From Sphaeroforma sirkka (taxonomy: Eukaryota > Opisthokonta > Ichthyosporea > Ichthyophonida): a DNA stretch of 42,500 bases. The stretch covers positions 1 to 42,500 of the forward strand of contig LUCW03000244.1 in the NCBI GenBank assembly GCA_001586965.3. The letters run 5' to 3'. Shown here one piece after another: positions 11,610 through 31,266 of the stretch (position 1 is its first letter; each line of letters starts with the position of its first letter). A program made the translations under genes and the position numbers. Below the pieces are notes generated by a model, which was given only the letters and a program-made list of their open reading frames with translations, searched no databases and was not told the origin of the DNA.

Positions 11610-14038
11610 CTACTCTTCTCTGAAGACGGCGTCGGCATCCAGAGCGCTCGTGGTGGCAATGGTACCCTCCACTGATTTGGCCCATTGTTCCAGTTTTGTG
11701 GCCATAGTGCCGATCTGTACCCTATCCAATACACGCGGGTGCACCCAGAACACGCTGGAGATAATCGGGACAAGAATATTAAGTCACTCGATCAGATAAT
11801 CTTGAAATGCAATTGAGTCTCCATGGCAGGATTTGGAACGGAAGCCGGAAGCCAAAATTGGGACAGTGATTGACCACAGGCACGACAGCATTGATATAAT
11901 TCTAGTTAAGAACAAAACACAAGCACAGATACACATAATGCATATAAAACCCGTACTGTCCGTGTGATAATATGTTCCGATAGATGCCATATCATATGCA
12001 CAACACACAGACATCTACTATTGTTCTTAATAATTCACCCTCATGGACCTGAAAAGGAAGTGATATATCCAGTAACAAGGAATCCATACGATGAGTACGA
12101 GTCTAACTCACCTCGTGGTCTCTGCAACTCCATCGATAGTCGCCTCGATTAACTTGCGCGATATAGCGGCCATGATCAGAAGTTCAACCTACACGAATAC
12201 GAATGAATAGAAAGCGTCAATCAAACACCGAGTGATAATAATGATACACTGGGTACACATACACCGATAAGTGCAGTATAGTGTAATGTGCATGGGTGTC
12301 TCGTACGAGTTGAGGAAGCAATCGAAGCTTGTGCATATGTATGGGCCGACACACACATACACACACATACATTCATCGGTGTAGACATTCAAATAACTAC
12401 AAGTTCATGTAACATACCTCATTGTCACTAATCTTCGCAGCAGCGGCAATGTCTTTGAAGGCGATCACGCGGCCATCCACCGGTCGCTTGAAGATTAAAT
12501 TGACCAACGCCGTTAGAGACATCTTGCCACGCACTGTGATGAGATTGGCAACCAAATCACTCTGCAACGAATCAAGGAGTGAGATAAGAGAATATAATGA
12601 GATAATAAGATACGGTGAGATAATAAGATATGGTGAGATGACAAGATATGGTGAGATACGAGGATATGGTGAGATAATAAGATATAGTGAGAGAATAAGA
12701 TATGGTGAGTGAATAAGATATGGTGAGATAAGAGGATACGGTGAGATAACAAGATATAGTGAAGTACTGCATATTGTGTGCTTGGTAGTTGGATAGCATG
12801 CCCCTACGTGAGTGCTTAAGGAGCACCGAACAGTGTGCACACAGACGATCTCAAAGCATGTACCACAGGTAGGTTCACCGAGTTTTTAGCGTTCAGGGTT
12901 TTAGGGTTTTACCAAAGTGTAGGATCACGGACCTCTCATTTTCCCACATGCAGGGTGTATATATATATATATAAACGCAGTCTTGGGGCATACCCACCCG
13001 CAGAGAACATTACAACGTGTATAGCACCTACACCATCCAATATCAACACGTTCACACGAAGCCTGGTGTAATGCGAGTGCATGGTACTACATGTTATACT
13101 TTGTAATATACTATATGTTATACTATGCATGGTACTATACTTCATACTATGTATAAAACTATGTTATATTATGTATTAGATATGATACAAAAATCAATAT
13201 GTACTGCTATTGTACTGTACTGCATAGGCATGGTGACATACGTGCGTCATCCACTGTGGCTGGAGCTTGTCGTACGCGTTCACATCTCCAGCGTTGAAGG
13301 CTCTAATCAGCTGCAGCACCCACTCGTCATTAGTCCCTTCCAAACGCGTGAGAATGGGATGTGCCAGAAGCTCACCAAAGTTGTAGATATCATCAGACAA
13401 CAACGCAGCAACAGCCAAGTCAGTCGCCTCTTTCTGCTGTTCCGCGGGGGAGAGAGTCATGGGTGCGGCAGTGTCGCTCACACAGCCCAACTGGCGTAGG
13501 GCATCTCGGTAGTAGTTGGTGAAGTTGCCTGGTAGGAGGGGTTGGGTAGGGTTGTCAGGGTATGTAACGTCTGTCCGGCTTTTTCGGGAACCTGTCCACT
13601 TCTAACCAAACAAGACAGGTACACGCGCCGAAATCGTGCTACTATATACTCAACACAAATCCATCCACATACACCTCATAAAGCCAAATCACGCCATACA
13701 ATCAAAAGATATTGGCATCACAAAGCATTAGCCGTACCTCGTTGCTTCTCATATCCGGAAGAGAGTGCGTAGAACTCTCCTCTGATGTCCAAGGGAACCA
13801 TATCATTATTCTCTACCTCGGGTCTGGCCTCCTCCAAGATCGCCTTCACGGCAGTCAGGTCGCTTTGTTTCAGATGGTACTGCCCTATAGCCAGACTTAG
13901 AGACAACGACGCGTCTTTGTGTGTCTAAAGATGCAGCACAAACAAAGGACGATGAGTGAATTGGGGGTAGTATGCGCTCCCTTATGGGGGTTGCTCGGTT
14001 GTGGCTGGGGAAAATGCACCCTTATTGTAGCATTTGGA

Positions 14039-14100
<62 letters not shown>

Positions 14101-14122
14101 AACATATATATTCATAAACATA

Positions 14123-14194
<72 letters not shown>

Positions 14195-14201
14195 CACACA
14201 A

Positions 14202-14233
<32 letters not shown>

Positions 14234-14269
14234 GTGTGTGTAAAAAAGTGTATGTGTGCATAAATTTAC

Positions 14270-14318
<49 letters not shown>

Positions 14319-14623
14319 ATTATACAATATACATATATATATACATAGGTATAATAGATAATCATATATAAATATATATTCCAACATATACTAATACACA
14401 GAAATACACACACACGAACACAAACATACATGCACACAGGCACACAGGTATATATATACCCAACCCCATCCAAACACCCATACACGCACGCACACACAAC
14501 ACACACACACGCACAATAACATAACACGCATAATACATATACATATATAAACGAATATAAATATATGTATTATATAGATATAGATTGATACGCACAGGCA
14601 TACGCACACAACATCACACATCA

Positions 14624-14667
<44 letters not shown>

Positions 14668-14778
14668 GCAAATGTATATACATCTATTTTAACACACACA
14701 CACATCAACACACATCATACATACATATATATATATATATACATGCAAATGTATACATCTATTTTAACACACACACAC

Positions 14779-14818
<40 letters not shown>

Positions 14819-15006
14819 GCAAATGTATATACATCTATTTAACACACACATATATATATATATGTATATGCGTGGATATCTATATTTACATATATGTGTA
14901 TATTAATATATAAATATATATATGCAAATGTATATACATATATTTAACATACACACACATATATATATATATACACACACACACAATAATATCACACACA
15001 CACACG

Positions 15007-15044
<38 letters not shown>

Positions 15045-15303
15045 CACAAAATTAAACATCCAAGCCCAAATTTATAGACATACATACACACAAATACAAA
15101 CACTAACACACACATCAACACACACACAAACACGCAAACGTGTACACCCACATACTTACAATATATATATATATAAATATACAAGTATATAAATATGTAC
15201 TAAGGCAAATACATAGATACATATAACACACACACACACATACACACATGTATACACATTCTCTCTCATACACATACATATATACATATATATACACGCA
15301 CAA

Positions 15304-15347
<44 letters not shown>

Positions 15348-15354
15348 CACACAC

Positions 15355-15397
<43 letters not shown>

Positions 15398-15742
15398 GGA
15401 CAACAGATAAAGCTAAGATATAGCTAATGCACGCACCTTTACAGTTTCTTGCTTGGACACTAAGAACTCGGCGGCCTCCTTGTCGCTGCCCTTATGTGCC
15501 GCAACTCTCTGCAATATTACTACCAGTGATAGTGGGTTCATATCCAATTCAAATGCATTGATAAAGTCATTGTATGTAGGTATAAGATCAGTTTTTATGT
15601 CCTCTGTGGTTACATCCAGCAGCAATTCGGTCATTTGATGCCATAGTTTGCGCTCGTACAGGTTTTCGAACTCTTGATAGATCGCTGCGTTGGCATGGTT
15701 ACCAGTGCGTGCGCTGAGGTAGCCTTTCACGTCTGCGGGCAT
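11610..15742 (-). CDS. PSMD13: 26S proteasome regulatory subunit Rpn9/PSMD13
   Basis: This is a PCI-domain subunit of the 19S lid, which helps assemble and hold the lid, including the Rpn11 deubiquitinase. Six coding exons (minus strand order): 15742-15437, 13924-13738, 13528-13242, 12561-12418, 12188-12112, 11754-11610. All junctions are GT-AG and in phase, giving 381 aa against 376 in human. Exon 1 has [12 protein letters not shown] and [11 protein letters not shown] (human LEELYTKKLWHQL, FEHRVNPLSLV). Exon 3 has [12 protein letters not shown] and [11 protein letters not shown]. Exon 4 has [11 protein letters not shown] and [12 protein letters not shown], exon 5 VELLIM, and the last exon VHPRVLD. 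The PCI/winged helix spans exons 3-6. The start MPADVKGYL is chosen by homology; the frame is open upstream, but through TA-rich sequence. Introns 1 and 4 carry satellites. The gene looks intact. Confidence 0.95.
12592..12767. repeat. 18-bp minisatellite in an RPN9 intron
   Basis: About ten imperfect copies of an 18-bp unit (GGTGAGATAATAAGATAT type) fill the intron directly upstream, in transcript order, of RPN9's fourth coding exon. On the coding strand the tract is pyrimidine-rich (ATATCTTATTATCTCACC type) and ends about 30 bp before the acceptor at 12563-12562. Confidence 0.9.
14041..15395. repeat. mosaic of TA, CA and mixed microsatellites in RPN9 intron 1
   Basis: Nearly the whole 1.5-kb intron between coding exons 1 and 2 is TA and CA repeat. 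A short unit with 'ACATGCAAATGTATA' and 'ACACATCAACACACA' recurs three or four times between 14640 and 14950, so the intron grew partly by duplicating a longer mixed unit. No coding sequence is seen. Confidence 0.9.
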
Positions 15743-16142
15743 TATGACTACTATATATGAGATAAAAAAAAATATATACTTATGCACACATACATATACA
15801 TATATACATACATATATATTTATATATGTATACATATAAATATTATTTATATATGTGTATATGTATATGAAATGTACGTGCGATGCTGTCGTCGTTGGTG
15901 TGGTACTTTGTTTACTCATAAGTGTCAAGCTCAATTTGCTGAGTTGTGGGGTGTACGAATTTGATGACAAAAAAAAAAAAAAAAAAAGAGTACTCCCACC
16001 CGGATGAGTGGTAGGATGTAGGGTTTAGGGTTGCGCCACAACGTTGTTGACATTTGAGAGTTACGACAGCTATGTAGTGGTGCATCGTAGACTGTTTTAA
16101 TTTATATATATATATACATAAACATGTATATATAGACTGTTT

Positions 16143-16179
<37 letters not shown>

Positions 16180-16709
16180 TGTATGCTTGCTTATATTTAT
16201 CATTAAACGTCACTCCAAAACACAATGAGGTATGTACAAAAACCAGATGCTCCAACCAATCTATTCATAGAGATTATAGATACGACTGTTTCAAGTAGTA
16301 GTGTATCTGTGTCTTCAGTCTGCTTTATATATCTATATCCATTTATATACATGTACGAACGGATTGGGGCTGTACGAATATCTGTATACATCTTTGTATG
16401 GTATTTCACATATACATTGTAGGTTCACGGTTCAGATTCGTAATGAGCGTGCCTCTTGTTTAATCTTATGTGATGACTATGTGATGACGGGTACATCTTG
16501 TTCCGCTCATCAACAGTGTGCAGTGTGCACCGATGCGTTGCACATTAAGTTTAAAAGTGTGTTTAAGTTGTTGCCGGTGCTATATCTGAAGGTAAGAGAG
16601 TCCTATACTGTATTGAACTGTGTGCTACATAGCCTGTGCGAGGGCCCGGGAAAGGAGGTGCTTTCCGATCCGACCCCCATGTGAGTGCAGAGATAGCGCA
16701 GCATGTGCA
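15743..16709. other. RPN9 upstream region
   Basis: The stretch contains a 20-nt A run (15967-15987), two TA microsatellites (near 16106 and 16145-16178) and a GTTTAGGG telomere-like motif at about 16019-16030, some 280 bp upstream of the RPN9 start. The RPN9 promoter should lie here. No other gene is recognised. Confidence 0.45.
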
Positions 16710-19100
16710 CAGTCACGAATATCACATACATGCACATTCAAACTACAATATCACATACATGCACATTCAAACTAGTATATCATATGCATGCACATTCAAA
16801 CCACAATATCACATACATGCACATTCAAACTAGAATATCATTTGCATGCACATTCAAACTAGTATATCACATACATGCACATTTAAACTAGAATATCACA
16901 TACATGCACATTCAAACTAAAATATCATTTGCATGCACATTCAAACTAGTATATCACATACATGCACATTCAAACTACAATATCACATACATGCACATTC
17001 AAACTACAATATCACATACATGCACCTTCAAACTACAAGATCACATACTTGCACATCCAAACTACAATATCACATACATGCACATTCAAACTACAATATC
17101 ACATACATGCACATTCAAACTAGAATATCACATACATGCACATTCAAACTACAATATCACATACATGCACATTCAAACTAGTATATCACATACTTGCACA
17201 TCCAAACTACAATATCACATCCATGCACATTCAAACTACAATATCACATACATGCACATTCAAACTAGAATATCACATACATGCACATTCAAACTACAAT
17301 ATCACATACATGCACATTCAAACTAGTATATCATATGCATGCACATTCAAACTACAATATCACATACATGCACATTCAAACTAGAATATCATTTGCATGC
17401 ACATTCAAACTAGTATATCACATACATGCAACATTTAAACTAGAATATCACATACATGCACATTCAAACTACAAGATCACATACATGCACATTCAAACTA
17501 GAATATCACATACATGCACATTCAAACTACAATATCACATACATGCACCTTCAAACTACAATATCACATACATGCACATTCAAACTAGAATATCACATAC
17601 ATGCACATTCAAACTACAATATCACATACATGCACCTTCAAACTACAATATCACATACATGCACATTCAAACTACAATATCACATACATGCACATTCAAA
17701 CTAGAATATCACATACATGCACATTCAAACTACAATATCACATACATGCACATTCAAACTAGTATATCATATGCATGCACATTCAAACTACAATATCACA
17801 TACATGCACATTCAAACTAGAATATCATTTGCATGCACATTCAAACTAGTGTATCACATACATGCACATTCAAACTAGAATATCATTTGCATGCACATTC
17901 AATCTAGTATATCACATACATGCACATTCAGGCTAATATCACATACATGCACATTCAAACTACAATATCACATACATGCACCTTCAAACTACAAGATCAC
18001 ATACTTGCACATCCAAACTACAATATCACATACATGCACATTCAAACTACAATATCACATACATGCACATTCAAACTAGAATATCACATACATGCACATT
18101 CAAACTACAATATCACATACATGCACATTCAAACTAGAATATCACATACATGCACATTCAAACTAGAATATCACATACATGCACATTCAAACTACAATAT
18201 CACATACATGCACATTCAAACTAGTATATCACATACTTGCACATCCAAACTACAATATCACATACATGCACATTCAAACTACAATATCACATACATGCAC
18301 ATTCAAATTAGAATATCATATACATGCACATTCAAACTACATTATTACATACATGCACATTCAAACTAGTATATCATATGCATGCACATTCAAACTACAA
18401 TATCACATACATGCACATTCAAACTAGAATATCATTTGCATGCACATTCAATCTAGTATATCACATACATGCACATTTAAACTAGAATATCACATACATG
18501 CACATTCAAACTACAAGATCACATACATGCACATCCAAGCTACAATATCACATACATGCACATTCAAACTACAATATCACATACATGCACCTTCAAACTA
18601 CAAGATCACATACTGCTTGCATTCAAACTACAATATCACATACATGCTCATTCAAACTACAATATCACATACATGCACATTCAAACTAGAATATCACATA
18701 CATGGACATTCAAACTACAATATCACATACATGCACATTCAAACTAGTATATCACATACTTGCACATCCAAACTACAATATCACATACATGCACATTCAA
18801 ACTACAATATCACATACATGCACATTCAAACTAGAATATCACATACATGCACATTCAAACTACAATATCACATACATGCACATTCAAACTAGTATATCAT
18901 ATGCATGCACATTCAAACTACAATATCACATACATGCACATTCAAACTAGAATATCATTTGCATGCACATTCAAACTAGTGTATCACATACATGCACATT
19001 TAAACTAGAATGTCACATACATGCACATTCAAACTACAAGATCACATACATGCACATCCAAGCTACAATATCACATACATGCACATTCAAACTAGAGTCC
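16710..19100. repeat. 29-bp satellite array, about 80 copies, with block-wise higher-order repeats
   Basis: The unit is ATATCACATACATGCACATT followed by CAAACTACA. Variants differ at few positions (CTAC/CTAG/CTAGT ends, CATATGCATG or CATTTGCATG in place of CATACATG, and ACTTGCACATCC). Strings of variants recur in the same order: the run beginning at 17136 reappears at about 18179 and 18702, spacings near 1044 and 522 bp (36 and 18 units). Because 29 is not a multiple of 3 and the unit lacks stops on the plus strand, long open frames occur; these are not taken as genes. The array separates two divergent genes. Confidence 0.97.
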
Positions 19101-19678
19101 CTTAGTAGGAGTCATAGGCTTGTGGTGGCTATGCAGTGGCCACCGACGACTAAATAATAGACCATTGCATCTCTCAGTCATAGATCACTGTAGCCGTGGT
19201 AGTCATGGTAACACTCAGCTGTAGCTGGGGCTACGAGTGTACTTGCCGGTGAAGTTCATTGAGGTTGGCATAGTTGAGAAGCAAATATGTGCATATACAT
19301 ATCCACATGTTGTGCTCGGAGTGCACCCTCATATGTACACGCACATTACAATGAAATGTACACACACATTACAATGATATGTACACACACATTACAATGA
19401 TATGTACACACACATTGCAATGATATGTACACACATATTACAACGGTATGTACACACACATTGCAATGGTATGTGCACACACATTGCAATGCTTAGTTCC
19501 ATGCCTGTGTACGCTGTAGGAACCACCTCAGACATGTTATCGGCAGTAGCCCTGGTTGGTATAAGGTAGTAGGCAAATACAATGGTAGGTAAATACACTA
19601 GTACCAGGAGTGTACCCCCCTATTCCACTAAGTAGCATGACCTATAGCCACATCCTAACTCACCTCTCTCCACTGCAG
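19101..19678. other. region upstream of the SDR exons, with a 23-bp minisatellite
   Basis: About seven copies of a 23-bp unit (ATGTACACACACATTACAAT type) lie at 19330-19495. The first exon and start codon of the downstream SDR gene must be in this interval or further left. The exon at 19679 begins in phase with two bases from an earlier exon, but I cannot pick the exon with confidence. Confidence 0.6.
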
Positions 19679-28027
<8,349 letters not shown>

Positions 28028-29127
28028 GCGTGAGGAAGTCTTCAGTTAATTCTCACACACCCTTATGGATACTGTTTTCAGTCCAGTCAGGGGCGAGTGC
28101 ACCACTGTATCCGGTTTTAGGGTTTTAGGGTTAGGATCGGTGTACAGCTTAGTAAGTAATGGCAAGGGGTTCGGTGCGATGAAGGTCGCCGGTCAAACCG
28201 AGACACTGCGACACCTGCACCTAAGGACAATAAAAAGGGATCTATAGACCCACACCCACACGTTGTATGTGTGTGACGGGTATTCAGTATACACTGGGCC
28301 TTGTATTAGGTGCGGCACCGAGGATCGTACTGAAACTAGGATGGGGACGTTATCGAATGCCGACAGTGGACACAGAAAGCCTGTGTAAAATATTATAAAG
28401 CATATGTGAATTACTATAAAACATTGTGTAAATTACTATAAAGCAAATGTGAATTACAAAAAAATATGTGTAAATAATATATATATATATATATATATAT
28501 AAATTAATGTATGTATATATCCTAAGAAGCCCTCAACATCACCCCAACCTGCAGATCGTCTTGAACCTTTCACTTGCGTTTACGATATGCTTGTATTCAC
28601 GATATGTGATGTTTTTGGTTTTACTTGATGGCTTCACACACTGCACACCCTCATGGGGCTGTCCTGTTATAGCACTATGTTTTGCTTTCTGAAGTGTGTT
28701 ATACTCTTATATACTCTATCCTGTTATAGTATTATGGTGTTATTAAGTTGCTTACAAAGTGTGTTTTATACCGATATCCTGTTATAGTACTATGGTGTTA
28801 CTAAAACACCTATATACTCTATCCTGTTATAGCACTATTGTGTTCCTAAGGTGGACCTATACACTTCCTCTTGATACGCTCACATATATAATATAATCAT
28901 GTCATGACATATATCAAACATCATGCACAGACAGCGATGAGCGGAGGCTGTATGGCGTGCCGGGTGTGAGACTGAGACGCCTCCAACAACCACAAACCCA
29001 CACACCTTCGTTAGACTACTGAGTAATGCAACAGCTGAAACAATACACAACCTATTCTTAACAACCGTTCAGCGTGCACTGTGTGTGTGTTTGCCTTCTC
29101 CGCCGTGCTGCATCCTCGTAAAGCATA
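28028..29127. other. SDR downstream spacer with small repeats
   Basis: The stretch holds a telomere-like TTTTAGGGTTTTAGGGTTAGG tract at about 28114-28135, and four alternating units of about 26 bp (TGTGTAAATTACTATAAAGC type) at 28382-28470. It also has a TA tract near 28478, and three or four imperfect copies of a unit with TATCCTGTTATAGTACTATG at 28660-28860. No gene is recognised. Confidence 0.6.
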
Positions 29128-29275
29128 AAAAAAAAAGACAAAAGCAAAGCTAAATGAAACAAAGACAAAAACAAAGTTAAAATTAACAAAGAGAAAAACA
29201 AAGCTAAAATTGACACAGACAAAAACAAAGCGAAAAGAAACAAAGACAAAAACAAAGACAAAAACAAAGCTAAAA
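29128..29275. repeat. purine-rich AAAGACAAAAACAAAGCTAA repeats
   Basis: Imperfect units of about 18-36 bp consist almost wholly of A and G on this strand. The complementary strand is pyrimidine-rich, giving a Leu/Phe/Ser open frame that is not a credible gene. Confidence 0.85.
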
Positions 29276-29298
29276 TATCTGCAAACTATGTATGCGAA

Positions 29299-29345
<47 letters not shown>

Positions 29346-29349
<4 letters not shown>

Positions 29350-29397
29350 TTGGCCCTCACTCCGGGCTATACCCCGCCTTACGGGCCAGCCAATACT
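29346..29397. other. 52-nt structured hairpin
   Basis: Nine-base perfect arms, AGTATTGGC (29346-29354) and GCCAATACT (29389-29397), enclose a GC-rich 34-nt loop. The loop contains a second small stem, CCCG-CCTTA-CGGG (29373-29385). It sits at the exact end of a TA microsatellite. It could be the tip of a small inverted-repeat transposon or a structured RNA; I cannot name it. Confidence 0.6.
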
Positions 29398-29724
29398 AAG
29401 TAATCGCTGAGACCACTGATGAGTATGGGTGGGAATAAGGAAGTGTATAGCTGCGTCGTACTAGCGGAAAGTAGACGTTTAAGTAGAATTATAGTGAGCA
29501 ATGGTGTCATCTGTGCATATGCGCCACTCCAACTTTAATGTTCAGGCATCCTTTTGTGATGTATTTATTCCTGCCTGGTAATCAACGAAATTTTCTCAAG
29601 GCATTTGATCGTAGTACAACAGAATAAACTAAACATATGAAAGCAGCGCTACGTACAATCCAACGGGGAACAAACTTACACGAGGCATACGAGCGCAGAC
29701 GATACGGGTGAACAACATGGCATA
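29398..29724. other. no recognised gene
   Basis: Unique-looking spacer between the hairpin and the 60-bp array. I see no coding sequence in it. Confidence 0.5.
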
Positions 29725-30190
29725 CATACACACTTGAAAGAAGTGTGCATGCAAACAAGTAATGAGGGTGACATACCGATGATACATACACACTTGAAAG
29801 AAGTGAGCATTCAAACAAGTAATGAGGGTGACATACAGATGATACATACACACTTGAAAAAAGTGTGCATGCAAACAAGTAATACAGATAATACATACAC
29901 ACTTGAAAGAAGTGTGCAAGTAAGCAAGTAATGAGAGTGACATACACATAATACATACACACTTGAAAGAAGTGTGCATGCAAACAAGTAATGAGGGTGA
30001 CATACGCATAATACATACACACTTGAAAGAAGTGTGCATGCAAACAAGTAATGAGGGTGACATACAGATAATACATGCACACTTGAAAGAAGCGTGCATG
30101 CAAACAAGTAATGAGGGTGACATACAGATAATACATACACAATTGAAAGACGTGTACATGCAAACAAGTAATGAGGGTTACATACAGGTG
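29725..30190. repeat. 60-bp minisatellite, about eight copies
   Basis: The units contain ACACTTGAAAGAAGTGTGCA, CAAACAAGTAATGAGGGTGA and CATACAGATAATACAT. One unit is shortened by 12 bp. Because 60 is a multiple of three, all reading frames persist across the array, which yields repetitive open frames on both strands. The unit holds a partly palindromic CACACTTGAAAGAAGTGTG. Confidence 0.95.
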
Positions 30191-30523
30191 CACACGCACT
30201 GATCATACACAGCGGCACTCTCGGTGAACTTGCTGAGTTTCAGACTGGGTTCGCTTTTTTTTATTTGCGTTTTGTACGTTTTGAGTTGACCATACTTCGG
30301 CACTGCTGACGGGATCGTCACCGATAAGAAACTCGACTGGATGACACTGTCACATACAGGTGCACACGCACTGATCATACACAGCGGCACTCTCGGTGAA
30401 CTTGCTGAGTTTCAGACTGGGTTCGCATTTTTATTTGCGTTTTGTACGTTTTGAGTTGACCATACTTCGGCACTGCTGACGGGATCGTCACCGATAAGAA
30501 ACTCGACTGGATGACACTGTCAA
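30181..30523. repeat. 172-bp tandem duplication (two copies)
   Basis: Copy 1 is 30181-30352 and copy 2 is 30353-30523, near-identical apart from the length of a T run. The minus strand of each is open for about 40 codons ([20 protein letters not shown]) and is preceded by TTGACAG or TGTGACAG, which look like 3' splice sites. The peptide is not recognised. Confidence 0.9.
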
Positions 30524-30555
30524 TAGTGCCGGTGTGACTAAGTGGCGATACTTAA

Positions 30556-30689
<134 letters not shown>

Positions 30690-30704
30690 CTGTATGTATA
30701 TATA

Positions 30705-30866
30705 TTAAGTCTTGTCGTGCTGTTTGATACGTGCGTTTGGTCCTGAACAAAGACACTAGTTTTGATTGATGGGTGGTACTGACTGTGACCAGGGAAGTAT
30801 TACCATTGTTCCCCTTAAAGTGTGCTATATCGCCCGAGCTACTCGTGTGTGAAGTGGTTGTCGTCA
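30705..30866 (-). CDS. possible small exon, unrecognised
   Basis: On the minus strand a CTGTGTAG acceptor-like site is followed closely by ATG and about 50 codons of mixed composition ([19 protein letters not shown] ... [15 protein letters not shown]). It might join the open frame in the 172-bp duplication, making a small gene downstream of the GTPase, but no family is recognised and no donor is clearly good. The call is weak. Confidence 0.2.
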
Positions 30867-31266
30867 TTCCCTCTACACAGCGATTTAATCACTTTCTACT
30901 GAACCTCAGTTGATGTGATGTCTACTGACACTAATACCTAGTGCAATTGAAGGGACTATAGGTCACCTTCCATCCTGCTTCAGGGAGCCCTGCCCACTAA
31001 CTCCCCAATCGGCCGATGCGCACTGGGGCTGAACAGTGAGTACATGCGCAGCTCCTTCGGTCAAGATAAGGCTACGCACAACACATACAAGGTTAGGGTT
31101 TAGGGTTCGATGATTGATACTCAAACCTCCGGCGGGTCAGGTGTTATGTTGTAATTGTCCTACGTCCATCGCACGCTACTCATCCAGGCCCACACCACAC
31201 AGAAGACACGCCATGATTTGCTTCAGAATGGCTATACACGCTATTTGCTTATACACGCCATTTGCT
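30867..31266. other. spacer downstream of the GTPase gene
   Basis: No gene is recognised. A GGTTAGGGTTTAGGGTTCG telomere-like motif lies at about 31092-31110. CACGCCATTTGCTTCAAAATGG-like words repeat near 31219-31275, immediately after the GTPase stop codon. Confidence 0.5.

Noticed and set aside
13897-15356. Open frames of Ile-Tyr, Cys-Val and Thr-His repeats in this and other microsatellites
   Set aside because: They are translations of (TA)n and (CA)n. They lie in introns of a well-supported gene or in spacers.
15743-15970. Upstream in-frame extension of RPN9 starting MSSNSYTPQLSKL
   Set aside because: The extension translates TA/ACATATA microsatellite sequence. The Rpn9 family starts shortly before the conserved [10 protein letters not shown] region, matched by MPADVKGYL at 15742.
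16636-19157. Many plus-strand open frames of 60-179 codons reading MHIQTTISHTCTFKL-type repeats
   Set aside because: They follow from a 29-bp unit without stops: the same peptide appears from all three frames and the variants do not favour synonymous changes. This is satellite DNA, not a gene.
29058-29267. Minus-strand Leu/Phe-rich frame resembling a membrane protein
   Set aside because: It is the complement of a purine-rich AAAGACAAAAACAAAG repeat and has no start context or homologous motif.
29725-30190. Regular ~60-bp repeats considered as a CRISPR-like array
   Set aside because: Whole units are repeated with no unique spacers, no cas genes are present and the genome is eukaryotic. It is a minisatellite.
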